Shown here: one piece after another, positions 53,387 through 63,583 of the stretch | Layout of the letters: each line of letters begins with the position of its first letter | Position numbering within the stretch: the stretch's first letter is position 1 | DNA from: an uncultured Saprospiraceae bacterium | GTDB lineage: Bacteria; Bacteroidota; Bacteroidia; Chitinophagales; Saprospiraceae | DNA length: 64,000 nucleotides | NCBI GenBank assembly: GCA_937928045.1 | Contig: CALFWO010000028.1 | Location: forward strand, 1-64,000 | Direction of reading: 5' to 3' | The notes under the pieces: generated by a model | The model's database searches: none | What the model was told of the DNA's origin: nothing | What the model saw: only the letters and a program-made list of their open reading frames with translations | Made by a program: the position numbers and the translations under genes

Positions 53387-54979
53387 TTACTTTGTTTTAT
53401 TTTCCAAAAGAAGAATTGGTAAATTTCCTTTTTTCCAGCCTTCCACCACTTTCTCTGGGACCTCCGGCGTTTTAATATTCATTGCGGAAAGCAATATATC
53501 TACATCTCCGTCAGCCTCAATATCGGTAGTGATAAACCGCATCCATCTAGAATCAGCAAATTGATCAATTGTATAACGACTAAAATTATTGCGGCCATTG
53601 TTTTCAAAAATGACGAATCCTTCTTTTTGATTATTGTCAAAATCTGGATGAAAAGATACTGCGGCAATATCTAAATCTCCATCTAAATCAAAGTCAATGG
53701 CTTCGGCTTGGTAAACTCCATTCAGCGGAATGAAAAAGGATTCTTCATAGTCACCATTATTATTCAAATAAAGATGTATTCCATGATATGGTTTCATTAA
53801 TGGCTTATAGTCGCCATTATCTCCGTTGGAATATAGTATATCTTCAACCCCATCGCCATTGAAATCCAATAGTTGAAAATGAGTGGACCCATTAGTAGGT
53901 GGAAAACGCAGTTTTCTTTCTCTCTGGAATTTTCCATTGCCTTTATTGATATACCAATCGATGCCTTCGTCGCTATTACCCATGAGCGCTATAATATCGC
54001 TTTGACCATCGTTATTTACATCTCTAATCTCCGATTTTATTGCCCCATCATCTGGAAACAGCACTTGCTTGATATATTTGTCTTCTTCAATTTGATCAAA
54101 CCAAGATAAGGCTCCAAGCATATTTCCATATTCTGCCACCAAGATATCTTCTCGACCATTATTGTTTAAATCTCCAGTAGTAAAATCCACAGGTCGCATA
54201 AGATTTGGCATTACAAATTCATATTTTTGAAACTTGTATTGATAAAATGAACTTGCAGATTTCAACAATCCTTTAGGATTGTCAGAAGCATAACGCGTAG
54301 CCATATCCAAAGTCATGAACCCATCTTTGTCCGCTTTCATTTCCACGATGTGCGAATTTGTACCATACTTCCCGAGCTTTTTTCCTTGGTAATTATATTG
54401 ATAAATTCCTCCTTTGTACTCAGCCGCATATATATGCTTGTTGTCTTCATCGACCGCCATGGATTGCACCAAAGGAGTTAAGTCATCGTTTTGAGTAAAG
54501 GGTTTGGTATCGAAAAAAGGAATGCCAACATTGATCGTTGGATTATTCGAAGTTGCTAATTGCTCCGGGGCATTTTCTAAATAGAAATTGATAATCTTTT
54601 GCCATTGTTCAACGGATATCAGAGCTTCCTCCGGGTAGATATTAGCAGCCTTTATTCTTTGGCCACCAATTCCTGGCTCCATCCATTCATCTGGCACTTT
54701 GGAGGCATAGCCATTTCCTTGTTGGTAAATACCTAAAAGGGCCCCCATTCTAATGAGAACGAAATTCGACCAAGTATATTTATCTAATAAATCCGGAGAG
54801 GGATAAAGATGACAACTGGCGCAATAAATCTTGGCTAAGGACTCACCGTCAGTCTGAGATAAGTCTTGGCTTTGATCACCTTCAATGTTTTTTCCAACTT
54901 CCTTTCTTTCTGCGTCATTGGTACATTGAAACAGTACGATAAGCAATGTAAAACAAAAGGCGATCGATACTGTCCTCAT
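53387..54979 (-). CDS. Lipoprotein with c-type haem motif and FG-GAP repeats
   Basis: The 530-residue protein has a lipoprotein signal (TLLIVLFQC, cysteine 19). A small cytochrome-like domain (about 45-140) has one CASCH motif (YCASCHLYPSPDLL) and a helix VEQWQKIINFYLENAPEQL. About 380 residues of FG-GAP/VCBS repeats follow, with calcium-like DxNxDGxxD motifs: DLNNNGREDILVAEYG, DVNNDGQSDIIAL, DFNGDGVEDILYSN, DFDLDGDLDIAAVS, DIEADGDVDILLSA. It is co-transcribed with sppA (22 bp). Surface or periplasmic; role unknown. Confidence 0.8.
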   Translation of the reverse strand: MRTVSIAFCFTLLIVLFQCTNDAERKEVGKNIEGDQSQDLSQTDGESLAKIYCASCHLYPSPDLLDKYTWSNFVLIRMGALLGIYQQGNGYASKVPDEWMEPGIGGQRIKAANIYPEEALISVEQWQKIINFYLENAPEQLATSNNPTINVGIPFFDTKPFTQNDDLTPLVQSMAVDEDNKHIYAAEYKGGIYQYNYQGKKLGKYGTNSHIVEMKADKDGFMTLDMATRYASDNPKGLLKSASSFYQYKFQKYEFVMPNLMRPVDFTTGDLNNNGREDILVAEYGNMLGALSWFDQIEEDKYIKQVLFPDDGAIKSEIRDVNNDGQSDIIALMGNSDEGIDWYINKGNGKFQRERKLRFPPTNGSTHFQLLDFNGDGVEDILYSNGDNGDYKPLMKPYHGIHLYLNNNGDYEESFFIPLNGVYQAEAIDFDLDGDLDIAAVSFHPDFDNNQKEGFVIFENNGRNNFSRYTIDQFADSRWMRFITTDIEADGDVDILLSAMNIKTPEVPEKVVEGWKKGNLPILLLENKTK

Positions 54980-55001
54980 GTATTCTCAAATTTAACCTGA
55001 C

Positions 55002-56765
55002 CTACTTTATAATATATGGCAATTTTGCTTGAACTCCTTTTTGCAACATCATATCTTCCATCATCTTATAATGTGGATACAATTCTCCCATTCTTTGCTT
55101 CATTAGAACTTCAGCCATTGGAACATCTTCTCCGGTTATCTCAGCGATCAATTGTTCAAATTGAGATTTAGCTTTAGGCCATTCTCTCGTTTTATAAGTT
55201 TGAACTCCGGCAAGTTCTGCAGCCTTAGCCAAAGCATCATCCATATTTCCAAGTTGATCCACTAATCCTATTTCCAAAGCCTTTTTTCCAGTCCAAACTC
55301 TTCCTTGTGCAATCTCATTGACTTGGTCAACGGTCATTCCTCTTCCTCCTGCTACTATTCCTAAGAAATCCTTGTAAGTGCCATCGATCATTTGTTGAAG
55401 GATATTTCTTTCATCGGCATTCATATCAAAAAATGGCGTCAAAGCGGTAGAATATCTGCCAGTATTCACGGTGTCAAAACGAACCCCCATTTTGTCTGCT
55501 AACATATTCTGAACAGAAGGCAATACTCCAAAGACACCAATAGATCCTGTCAAGGTACTTGGTTCAGCAAAGATAGCATCTCCATCCGCCGCGATGTAAT
55601 ACCCACCAGATGCGGCGAAATCTCCCATCGAAATAACTACAGGAATTCCCTTTTCTTTACAAACTAATATTTCTCTACGAATCTTATCTGAAGCGACTAC
55701 CGATCCACCACCAGAGTTTACTCTTAAAACAATTGCCTTAACTGCTTTATCTTTTCGGATGTCTCTGAAAATTTTTGCGTAAGTCTCTCCATCGATAACG
55801 CCTTGTTCTTCACTATTGTCAACAATATTTCCTTCTGCATAAACTACAGCAATCTTATCTTTTGCTGACTGTCCTTTGCGATCAATTTTTGGATCAAAAT
55901 AGTCAGATAATTTCACCAAACTTGGCGACTTATCTTCGTCCTGCCCTAAATAACTTTGAATACTTTTATAAACTTCGTCCCTGTATTTCAAATGATCTAC
56001 AAAACCATATTTTACCGCATCTTCTGGTTCTCTGATTAAAAATTCATTTCCTACTTTTTTCACTTGATCAATTGTCAAATTCCTACTTTCTGCAATGTCA
56101 GCAGTAAACATGTCGTATCGAGCATTGAGGTATTCTGTAATTTGCAATCTATTTTCAGGGCTAATATTATCTCTTCTAATCGGTTCGGTAGCAGACTTAA
56201 ATTTTCCAGCATAGACCACTTGCATATTGACACCTAATCGATCAAGCATGTCTTTCATGAAAGGCATGGCCGCAGAAAATCCTCGAAAATCTATTCCACC
56301 AATAGGCGTCAAATAAACACTATCGGCAACCGAAGCCAAGTAGTATCCATCTTGATTCATCATGTCGGACATCGCGTAAACGAACTTCCCGGATTCTTTG
56401 AAGTCGATCAAGGCGCGTCTAACTACAGCCGCAGTTGATTTGCCCATTCCCATGAATTTAGGTTCTAGCAAGATTCCTTTGATCTTTTTATCAGTTTTTG
56501 CTTTTTGAATTGCTCTCTTGATATCATGCAGTCCTAATGTAGATTTCATCTTAATATCAAATCCTTCGGCACTAACGTTATCCGTTTTTTCAGGAATTGG
56601 CTGATCTAAGGTTAGGTGCAAAACGGAATTGGCAGATACTGGCTTGGTTTTGCTACCGGAAGATGCTAAGCCACCCAAGATGGATACTCCGATAAATGCT
56701 AAAATCATAAATGCCACAAATAATCCTAAGCAAGAGGACAGTACGTTTTTGAAAAAGCTATTCAT
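55002..56765 (-). CDS. sppA: Signal peptide peptidase SppA, long form
   Basis: 587 residues from the ATG at 56765 (another ATG at 56780 adds five residues). It has an N-terminal membrane helix (about 10-30) and the tandem S49 domains of the 67-kDa form. The general-base lysine region is YAGKFKSATEPIRR in the first half; the catalytic serine lies in GDFAASGGYYIAADGD in the second, followed by AEPSTLTGSIGVFG. It degrades signal peptides and membrane fragments at the inner membrane. A candidate minus-strand -7 element TAAATTTG lies at 56823-56816. Confidence 0.93.
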   Translation of the reverse strand: MNSFFKNVLSSCLGLFVAFMILAFIGVSILGGLASSGSKTKPVSANSVLHLTLDQPIPEKTDNVSAEGFDIKMKSTLGLHDIKRAIQKAKTDKKIKGILLEPKFMGMGKSTAAVVRRALIDFKESGKFVYAMSDMMNQDGYYLASVADSVYLTPIGGIDFRGFSAAMPFMKDMLDRLGVNMQVVYAGKFKSATEPIRRDNISPENRLQITEYLNARYDMFTADIAESRNLTIDQVKKVGNEFLIREPEDAVKYGFVDHLKYRDEVYKSIQSYLGQDEDKSPSLVKLSDYFDPKIDRKGQSAKDKIAVVYAEGNIVDNSEEQGVIDGETYAKIFRDIRKDKAVKAIVLRVNSGGGSVVASDKIRREILVCKEKGIPVVISMGDFAASGGYYIAADGDAIFAEPSTLTGSIGVFGVLPSVQNMLADKMGVRFDTVNTGRYSTALTPFFDMNADERNILQQMIDGTYKDFLGIVAGGRGMTVDQVNEIAQGRVWTGKKALEIGLVDQLGNMDDALAKAAELAGVQTYKTREWPKAKSQFEQLIAEITGEDVPMAEVLMKQRMGELYPHYKMMEDMMLQKGVQAKLPYIIK

Positions 56766-56815
56766 ATTTCCCGATTTCAATGATTGTTGGAAGTTTTCCC
56801 TTGTTAATAAAATAC

Positions 56816-56823
56816 CAAATTTA
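56816..56823 (-). promoter_or_regulatory. Candidate -7 element for sppA
   Basis: Minus-strand TAAATTTG matches TAnnTTTG, 36 to 51 bp before the two possible ATG codons of sppA. Confidence 0.4.
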
Positions 56824-56943
56824 TAAAACTCGTTGAAGCAGAGCAGTAATTAATAGATGAATGTTCGCTTTTGCGGGATGATTGGCAATAAAAGTTAAAA
56901 AAAGAGGGATATTTGCACTGCAACGCTTCCAGTTCAAGCTATA

Positions 56944-59900
56944 ATGATGCTAGGCAAACACTATTTCACCCATAATTTTCAAGGTCAATTTCATTTGACC
57001 TCTATTTGCATTATGGCCTTATCTTTGTTGCTCAGCATTCCTTTTGAATTACTTGCTCAACCCAATATTCAATCTGCCAGCGTTGGTCTTCATACTCCCG
57101 AGACGCTGATTCAGGAGATTTTTAAAGGACAAGGAGTAGATATTCTATCTGTTAACTACCAGGGAAATCTGGCTGCTACGGGTTCCTACAACAACCTAGA
57201 AAGTTACATCCCAATAAAAAGAGGAATCTTGCTGACCACCGGCTCGGCGGATTTGGCTCGAAATCCAAACAATAGCCAAAATGCGGGGATATTATGGAAT
57301 GACAATACACCTGATGTCGATTTGGCTGCCATTGCTTCTGATCCCATTGAAGACGTGGCCTTCTATGAAATTACTTTTGTTCCGCACTTTGATCGCATCG
57401 CTTTCAGGTATGCTTTTGCATCAGAGGAATACCCCGAATATGCTTGCACAGATTTCAATGATGTATTTGGATTTTTCTTGACTGGACCAAATCCAGTCAT
57501 GGGAAGTTATAATGCTACCAATATTGCTTGGGTTCCAGAGCCTTCGGACCCATATGGGATCGCCCAAACAAACGTTCCTGTTAGTATCAATTCAGTAAAT
57601 AGCAATGGAATAGATCCCAGCAATGGTTGTGATTTTGATTTTTCTCAATATCATAATGTAATCGCCAATGGAGACTACCCTACTTACGATGGATTTATTG
57701 ATCCCTTTTGGGCGAGCGCTGATGTGATCCCTTGCGAAACTTATACGATTAAAATTGGGATAGCTGATGTCAGTGATGACGAATTAGATTCTGCTATTTT
57801 TTTGGAGGGAAAAAGTTTTGCTGGCATCGGTCCTAGGTTTTCATTCCCAGAAGCGCTTAGTGCAACCTATATCTCAGAAGGGTGTGATAATATTTCTTTG
57901 GTTTTAGACCTTCCATTTCCTTTGGATGATGATTTTACATTTGAAATAAATATAGTTGGAGATGCCATTAACGGGATTGATGTCGCCAATATTCCAACGA
58001 CATTGACAATTCCGGCCGGAGCAACCTCAACATCTTTCAATATAACACCACTCGAAGATGGCATCATTGAAGGGATTGAGTCTATTGGATTTGTTGTAGA
58101 AAAATGTGGTGTGGATACCTTATGGCTAAATATTAATGATCAATCAAGTTTTGATCCTGGTTTCCCAGATACCCTTAGCCAATGTACTGGCCCCATTCAG
58201 ATTGAAGGAGATTTGAACAACACAAATAATTCAATATTTACGAATTCTATAGGTCAACCCATTCCAGAAATATTAGCGGACCAAAATAACAATCCGCCGC
58301 TGTTGGTTTCCGAAATTGAAGTTACAGGGCTTCCAAATTTTAGTCTTACAACATCTAATATTAATTCAGTTTGTGTAGAATTGGATCACTCAGCCTCTTG
58401 GCATATTGATTTATATCTAAGATCTCCTTATGGAAAAATAATTGAGCTAAGTTCGAGGAATGGGAGTACTGGAAATGATTATCAGAATTGTTGTTTTGCA
58501 GCAAATGCTCCAACTGCCATCGGTACAGCGAACTCTCCTTTTATTGGCGAATATTTACCAGAAGAAACTTTTGCATTATTGAATGAGTTTGGAAAAACGG
58601 TTAACGGAACTTGGGCTTTGTTGGTAAAAGACAACACTGCGGGAACACAGGGTACAATGGTTCAATGGTCTATTGAATTCAATACTGCTCATGTTCCAAC
58701 TTATTTGTGGAGTCCTTCCACTGGCCTAAGTTGTACGACTTGCCCTAATCCAGTTGCCAATCCAATGAGCACAACAACCTACACCGTAACTTTTAACGAT
58801 TCAAATGGTTGTGAGCTTACTAATGAAGTAAGAGTTGAACGAGAACTACCGACCACGCAAGGAATAAGTACACCTATTGATTGTCCGGGCAACAGTTCAG
58901 GATTCATTACCACAGAGATACTTTCAGATGGTGTTCCACCTTATTCGTTTAACTGGGGACCATTAGGAAGTGATTCCATCGTCGGGCCATTGCCCCAAGG
59001 GGAATATCAAGTCACTGTTTCTGATAGCAATGGCTGCACAGGAGAACAGACGATATTCCTCAATGATCCAGATTCTATCAATGTTAGTTTCGAGGTGATT
59101 CCTCCTTGCTCAGACGTTGATAACAATGGAATGCTCACGGCCGTTATCGTTGGCGGCCAACCGGAGTATGAATTTGTTTGGAATGCTGCTGCCCAAAACG
59201 CAACTGAAGCCACCATCAATAATCTGTCTATTGGAACATACGAACTGACAATTACTGATGATTTGGGTTGTACAATTTCGAAAAGTTATGAATTAACTTC
59301 CGGAGACTTTGTGGTTGATCTCCTAATCGAAAATGTAAGCTGCAACGGAATGCAAGATGGAAAAATAATTGCATCTCCTGTTGGCGGAACAGGGCCTTTC
59401 GAATTTATTTTGAATGGATTTAGCCAAGGTGCAAATAATCAAATGATCGGTCTAGATGCTGGAACATTTGCTTTGGAAATTTTTGACAATAATGGTTGTG
59501 TTGTAAATATTCCTGCAATAGAAATTACAGCTCCTGATTCTTTTCTAGTTGATCTCGGACCGGATATGCTAATCAATTTAGGAGAACAGCCTACACTTGA
59601 TATTGAAATTATTGCTGGTCAAGGAAATCCTGCAGACTATGAATGGAATTGGGCAGTGTTAGATGTTCAATTTCTAAATTGTCTCGATTGTACTACTCCA
59701 AGATTGTTTGGTTTGGAATTTACCAGGACCTTTGAATTGACCTTGGTCGATACTGCTGGCTGCAGTGCTTCCGATAAATTAACAATATCGGTAAATAAAC
59801 CGCGGCGTTTTTTTGTTCCTACAGGTTTTACGCCAAACGGTGATCAACTTAATGATCGTTTGTTGACCCATGGAGATGAGCAGGCTATAGTAGAATCCTT

Positions 59901-60093
59901 TCAATTATTTGACCGTTGGGGTGCTTTGGTGTTTGAGGCTTCAGATTTTCCCGTTGGAGATAAAGCCATTGGTTGGGATGGAAAAATGTTGGGAGGAATG
60001 GCGGAGCCGGGAGTTTATGTTTGGATTGCTCAAGTAAGATTTCAAGATGATATCAAGCAACAGTTCAACGGGGAAAGTACTTTGATTCGGTAG
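56944..60093 (+). CDS. Large T9SS surface protein, gliding-motility type C-terminal domain
   Basis: The 1049-residue protein has a late signal peptide (hydrophobic about 20-37, then LLAQ). In order come a choice-of-anchor L domain (VGLHTPETLIQEIFKGQGV, YEITFVPHFDRIAFRYAFAS, CTDFNDVFGFFLTGPN), a Calx-beta-like stretch near residue 310-400, a proprotein-convertase P domain (ASWHIDLYLRSPYGKIIEL, TWALLVKDNTAGTQGT), SprB-like repeats (GVPPYSFNWG, GEYQVTVSDSNGC) and a C-terminal type B sorting domain (RRFFVPTGFTPNGDQLND, FQLFDRWGALVFEA). It is exported by T9SS and probably acts as an adhesin. Confidence 0.9.
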   Translation: MMLGKHYFTHNFQGQFHLTSICIMALSLLLSIPFELLAQPNIQSASVGLHTPETLIQEIFKGQGVDILSVNYQGNLAATGSYNNLESYIPIKRGILLTTGSADLARNPNNSQNAGILWNDNTPDVDLAAIASDPIEDVAFYEITFVPHFDRIAFRYAFASEEYPEYACTDFNDVFGFFLTGPNPVMGSYNATNIAWVPEPSDPYGIAQTNVPVSINSVNSNGIDPSNGCDFDFSQYHNVIANGDYPTYDGFIDPFWASADVIPCETYTIKIGIADVSDDELDSAIFLEGKSFAGIGPRFSFPEALSATYISEGCDNISLVLDLPFPLDDDFTFEINIVGDAINGIDVANIPTTLTIPAGATSTSFNITPLEDGIIEGIESIGFVVEKCGVDTLWLNINDQSSFDPGFPDTLSQCTGPIQIEGDLNNTNNSIFTNSIGQPIPEILADQNNNPPLLVSEIEVTGLPNFSLTTSNINSVCVELDHSASWHIDLYLRSPYGKIIELSSRNGSTGNDYQNCCFAANAPTAIGTANSPFIGEYLPEETFALLNEFGKTVNGTWALLVKDNTAGTQGTMVQWSIEFNTAHVPTYLWSPSTGLSCTTCPNPVANPMSTTTYTVTFNDSNGCELTNEVRVERELPTTQGISTPIDCPGNSSGFITTEILSDGVPPYSFNWGPLGSDSIVGPLPQGEYQVTVSDSNGCTGEQTIFLNDPDSINVSFEVIPPCSDVDNNGMLTAVIVGGQPEYEFVWNAAAQNATEATINNLSIGTYELTITDDLGCTISKSYELTSGDFVVDLLIENVSCNGMQDGKIIASPVGGTGPFEFILNGFSQGANNQMIGLDAGTFALEIFDNNGCVVNIPAIEITAPDSFLVDLGPDMLINLGEQPTLDIEIIAGQGNPADYEWNWAVLDVQFLNCLDCTTPRLFGLEFTRTFELTLVDTAGCSASDKLTISVNKPRRFFVPTGFTPNGDQLNDRLLTHGDEQAIVESFQLFDRWGALVFEASDFPVGDKAIGWDGKMLGGMAEPGVYVWIAQVRFQDDIKQQFNGESTLIR

Positions 60094-60109
60094 TTCCTAA
60101 CCTACTATT

Positions 60110-60745
60110 TCATTTTTGGGCAATTAAAATCGTATGAACTTCGGAAATACCTTTTGATCTTTCATAATCCACAAACATCGTTTGCTTGATAGCCATTTCT
60201 GCTTTTTCCAAATGGTTTTGTATTCGATCCAATTGATGGTAGTAAAAGTAAGTGCGATCTCCAGTGCCTCCAGTAATGAAGCCAGATTTTTCCTCTTGTC
60301 CTTCCACAAAACTTAAGTAAAGACTACCTTCAGCATTTAATAAATTAGAACATTCGGATATCAATATTGCAGTGTCTTCTGGCGATAGATAAGGAATGGT
60401 AAAGCCACAAATTATTCCGTCGAAAGATGCATTTATTCGATTTAGATTCCTGCAATCCATGACTTGAAAATCCACAGCGGGAAGATGATTCTTTGCCAAC
60501 TGGATCATGTTTTCCGAGACATCGATGGCTCTTATTTTGGCGGTTGTAACTTTGTCTAAGATGTATTTTGCAATATTTCCTGGGCCGCAACCAATCTCAA
60601 GAATCGCCGGTGTATTTGGATTTAAAGCTTTACAAAACTCGTCATACGTCTTATTGTATATCTCCAAGTCCATGAATTTAGATTCATATAGCTTAGCGAC
60701 TTTATTCCAGGTGTCAATTGATTCTTGATAATTTGAAGATTCCAA
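60110..60745 (-). CDS. Class I SAM-dependent methyltransferase
   Basis: The 211-residue protein has motif I ILEIGCGPGNIAKYIL, the acidic residue after strand 2 in AIDVSENMIQLAKNH, DFQVMDCRNL and a catalytic-face strand FDGIICGFTIPYLSPE. No signal peptide or extra domain. The substrate is unknown. It is convergent with the large surface protein gene and divergent from marR. It has no operon partner. Confidence 0.88.
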   Translation of the reverse strand: MESSNYQESIDTWNKVAKLYESKFMDLEIYNKTYDEFCKALNPNTPAILEIGCGPGNIAKYILDKVTTAKIRAIDVSENMIQLAKNHLPAVDFQVMDCRNLNRINASFDGIICGFTIPYLSPEDTAILISECSNLLNAEGSLYLSFVEGQEEKSGFITGGTGDRTYFYYHQLDRIQNHLEKAEMAIKQTMFVDYERSKGISEVHTILIAQK

Positions 60746-60947
60746 TAGTCTAGGTGTTGATTACATTTATTTTTTCGACAAAAGAAGAATGGAAAAATGA
60801 TAAAATTAGTTCCAGTCTTTTAGTGTCCTCGTTAAATCCGAGTAACAGACCAAACTCTAAAGTACTGAATTACTAACGATTAGGTCACATTCAATGTTTT
60901 TATCAGAAAATTAAAACTTTTTTAAATTATACATGTTACTACATCTA

Positions 60948-60963
60948 TTGTATCTACATACAA
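60948..60963. promoter_or_regulatory. Dyad upstream of marR
   Basis: TTGTAT-CTAC-ATACAA, a perfect 6-bp inverted repeat 10 bp before the marR ATG. The position fits an autoregulatory MarR operator. Confidence 0.4.
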
Positions 60964-60972
60964 ATTGGAAAT

Positions 60973-61428
60973 ATGAAAACTATTGGCGAAGCGATCAATC
61001 AGAAGCAATTTAAAAGCGAACATCAGAAAGCACATATCAATCTGATGTACACTGCCAGTCATTTAAACTTGTTGTCAAATGCTGCCGTGAAAAAATTTGA
61101 ATTGACATTACCTCAGTTTAACATACTTAGAATTTTAAGGGGTATGCATCCTGAGCCAGGTTCCATAAAAGAGTTAACTGAGCGAATGATTGATCAGCGT
61201 TCAAATGCTTCCCGATTGGTAGATAAATTATTGGCAAAAAAATGGGTAGAACGAAAGCATTGCCCAGAAGATCGGCGACAAGTAAATATTAAAATAACTA
61301 AAAAAGGATTGCAGGTAGTTGAAAAAGCAAGTCAGGAAATTGAAAACTTAGGCGATAACTTTTTTTCAAATTTGACAAAAAAGGAACTTCAAATATTGAA
61401 TAACCTTTTAGATAAAGTAAGAAAATAA
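60973..61428 (+). CDS. MarR-family regulator
   Basis: The 151-residue winged-helix protein has the MarR pattern: LTLPQFNILRILRGMH, EPGSIKELTERMIDQRSNASRLVDKL (recognition helix), WVERKHCPEDRRQVNIKITKKG (wing with the conserved DxR motif). It precedes yceI by 31 bp, a frequent Bacteroidota pairing, and probably controls it. The ligand is unknown. Confidence 0.92.
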   Translation: MKTIGEAINQKQFKSEHQKAHINLMYTASHLNLLSNAAVKKFELTLPQFNILRILRGMHPEPGSIKELTERMIDQRSNASRLVDKLLAKKWVERKHCPEDRRQVNIKITKKGLQVVEKASQEIENLGDNFFSNLTKKELQILNNLLDKVRK

Positions 61429-61459
61429 AATTCACTAAATATTAAACAATTATCAACAA

Positions 61460-62050
61460 ATGAAAAAATTAATTTTAAATCTAACCATGGCCATTGTAGC
61501 CATTTCTTTTGTTGCATTTACTGGTGCAATTGATGGAAAAAAAGTAAGTACAACCGATAGCAAAGTTGTTTGGAAAGGATATAAAGTTACTGGCAGTCAT
61601 GCAGGGACTATTGACTTAAAATCAGGTGAGCTGCAATTCGAAGATGGTGTTCTTCTAGGGGGTGCTTTTGTCATCGATATGACATCTATTAAGGTAACTG
61701 ATCTCGAAGGAGAAATGGCAGCAAACTTGGCAGGGCATTTATCTTCTCCAGATTTCTTTGGTGTAGAAAATTTCCCTGAAGCGAATTTAACTATTAAGCA
61801 AGTAGTCTCACGAGGCACTCCTGGCGATTATAAAGTGGTAGCGGACTTGACAATCAAGGAGACTACTAAAGAGATTAAATTCAAGACGACAGTAAAGGAG
61901 GAGATGGGTAAAACAGTTGCTACAGCTGACATTACCATTGACAGATCGGATTTTAATGTCCGCTACGGGTCAGGAAGCTTTTTTGAAAACCTAGGAGACA
62001 AAACAATTTATGACGAATTTGAGTTATCTATACAGTTAGTGACTGAATAG
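61460..62050 (+). CDS. YceI-family lipid-binding protein
   Basis: The 196-residue protein has a signal peptide (about 1-22, ending TGA) and a lipocalin-like YceI domain: SKVVWKGYKVTGSHAGTIDLKSG, GGAFVIDMTSIKVTDLEGE, HLSSPDFFGVENFPEANLTI, DITIDRSDFNVRYGSGSFF. Family members bind isoprenoid or similar lipids in the periplasm. It is followed by a strong terminator shared with the convergent ndh gene. Confidence 0.93.
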   Translation: MKKLILNLTMAIVAISFVAFTGAIDGKKVSTTDSKVVWKGYKVTGSHAGTIDLKSGELQFEDGVLLGGAFVIDMTSIKVTDLEGEMAANLAGHLSSPDFFGVENFPEANLTIKQVVSRGTPGDYKVVADLTIKETTKEIKFKTTVKEEMGKTVATADITIDRSDFNVRYGSGSFFENLGDKTIYDEFELSIQLVTE

Positions 62051-62086
62051 GTTTAACCCCAAAAGAAATTATTGGTTTTTAGGTAT

Positions 62087-62125
62087 GACGAGATCTGCAA
62101 TCTACTTGTGGATCTCGTCTTTTTT
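62087..62125 (+). terminator. Terminator after yceI
   Basis: GACGAGATC (62087-62095) and GATCTCGTC (62111-62119) with a 15-base loop and a following T-run. It ends at the stop codon of the convergent ndh gene. Confidence 0.8.
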
Positions 62126-63419
62126 AATCTTTGATTTTTCTTTTGAATGGTCGGATAATTAATCTCAGCGATTGGTCGTAAGTGAAGTAGTTCAATAGCC
62201 AATTAAAAAAGACTAGTAACTTATTCTTTGTGCCAATTAAAGCGAACAAGTGTACCACTAGCCAAACCAACCAAGCGAAAAATCCTTGGAATTTCAGCCT
62301 TGGCAGATCTACTACTGCTTTGTTTTTACCAATAGTCGCCATGGATCCCAAATCCTTGTATTCGAATTCAGTCATTGGCTTATTTTTTAATTTCGCATTG
62401 AAATTATTGGCTAAATTTTTGGCTTGCTGTATGGCTACTTGGGCTACTTGCGGATGCCCATATGGATTTTCTTCAGAGATCATCGCAGCCACGTCACCAA
62501 TGGCATAGATATCTTCATATCCTTGGACTTGGCTATAACCATTGACTTTGATTCTTCTTCCATTGACAATAACGTCGTCATTCAAGCCTTCCAATTTATT
62601 GGCACAAATACCTGCAGCCCAGATGACTTTTCTTGCCGGAATTTCCTCTCCTGTTTTTGTATAAACTCTTTTGTTTTTTACCGAAGTCACTCTGGTATTT
62701 GTTTTCACAATAACTCCCAAGCCCGTCAAAAATTTCTTGGCTTTTTCTGAAGCTACTTCGGACATTCCAGGTAGCAATCGACTTCCTCCTTGTAGCAAAT
62801 AAATATCAATTTCTCCGTAATCAATTTCACTATATTCTTTTGGGATAATGAACTTTTTCATCTCCGCTAACGCTCCTGCCACCTCTACCCCAGTTGGTCC
62901 GCCACCGACGATTACGATGTCAATTAATTCTTGTCGATCGTGGTAATCAATGGTGCTTAATGCTCGCTCGTAATCATTTAGAATTTCATTTCTGAGGTAC
63001 AAGGCTTCTGAAACAGATTTCATTGGAAGCGCATTCTTTGCAATATCTTCATTCCCAAAGAAGTTGGTATCTGCCCCAATACCAATGACCAAATGATCAT
63101 AACTCAATATGCCTAAAGTAGTATAGATTTGCTTGCTTGAGGTATCAACTTTGGTTACGGTTGTAATTCTAATGAATACATTCTTATTTTTTCTAAAAAC
63201 TTTTCTTAACGGAAAAGAAATGGAGCTGGGCTCTAATCCTGCCATTGCCACTTGGTAAAACAGTGGTTGAAACTGGTGGTAATTGTTGCGATCGATAAGT
63301 ACAACTTGGTAACCAGATTTAGCCATTTTCCTAGCCAATGTCAGGCCTCCAAATCCTGCGCCCAAAATGACAATCCTCGGTTTGCCAATGTGCGGTATAT
63401 TTACTTTAACTGAACTCAT
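62124..63419 (-). CDS. ndh: Type II NADH:quinone oxidoreductase
   Basis: The 431-residue flavoprotein oxidises NADH and reduces quinone without pumping protons. Visible are the FAD Rossmann motif VILGAGFGGLTLARKM, the NADH Rossmann motif IVGGGPTGVEVAGALAEM, GYEDIYAIGDVAAM (FAD-binding aspartate) and AQVAIQQAKNLANN. The last 60 residues form an amphipathic or membrane-binding segment (LVWLVVHLFALIGT). Together with ACIII and the caa3 oxidase it completes a possible NADH-to-oxygen route. Confidence 0.92.
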   Translation of the reverse strand: MSSVKVNIPHIGKPRIVILGAGFGGLTLARKMAKSGYQVVLIDRNNYHQFQPLFYQVAMAGLEPSSISFPLRKVFRKNKNVFIRITTVTKVDTSSKQIYTTLGILSYDHLVIGIGADTNFFGNEDIAKNALPMKSVSEALYLRNEILNDYERALSTIDYHDRQELIDIVIVGGGPTGVEVAGALAEMKKFIIPKEYSEIDYGEIDIYLLQGGSRLLPGMSEVASEKAKKFLTGLGVIVKTNTRVTSVKNKRVYTKTGEEIPARKVIWAAGICANKLEGLNDDVIVNGRRIKVNGYSQVQGYEDIYAIGDVAAMISEENPYGHPQVAQVAIQQAKNLANNFNAKLKNKPMTEFEYKDLGSMATIGKNKAVVDLPRLKFQGFFAWLVWLVVHLFALIGTKNKLLVFFNWLLNYFTYDQSLRLIIRPFKRKIKD

Positions 63420-63583
63420 CTAAGCCGCAAGTTAGCACTTTGAAATTAAAGTTATCAAATTTTTTGAAGCAGATAAACGAATTGGGAATATGGCTTTGTT
63501 TCGAACGATCTTCAAAGCTAAATTTGGACTTTGATCAATTATCATTGGTGATATAATAGTTATTGTACCTTCCTATTCCAATA

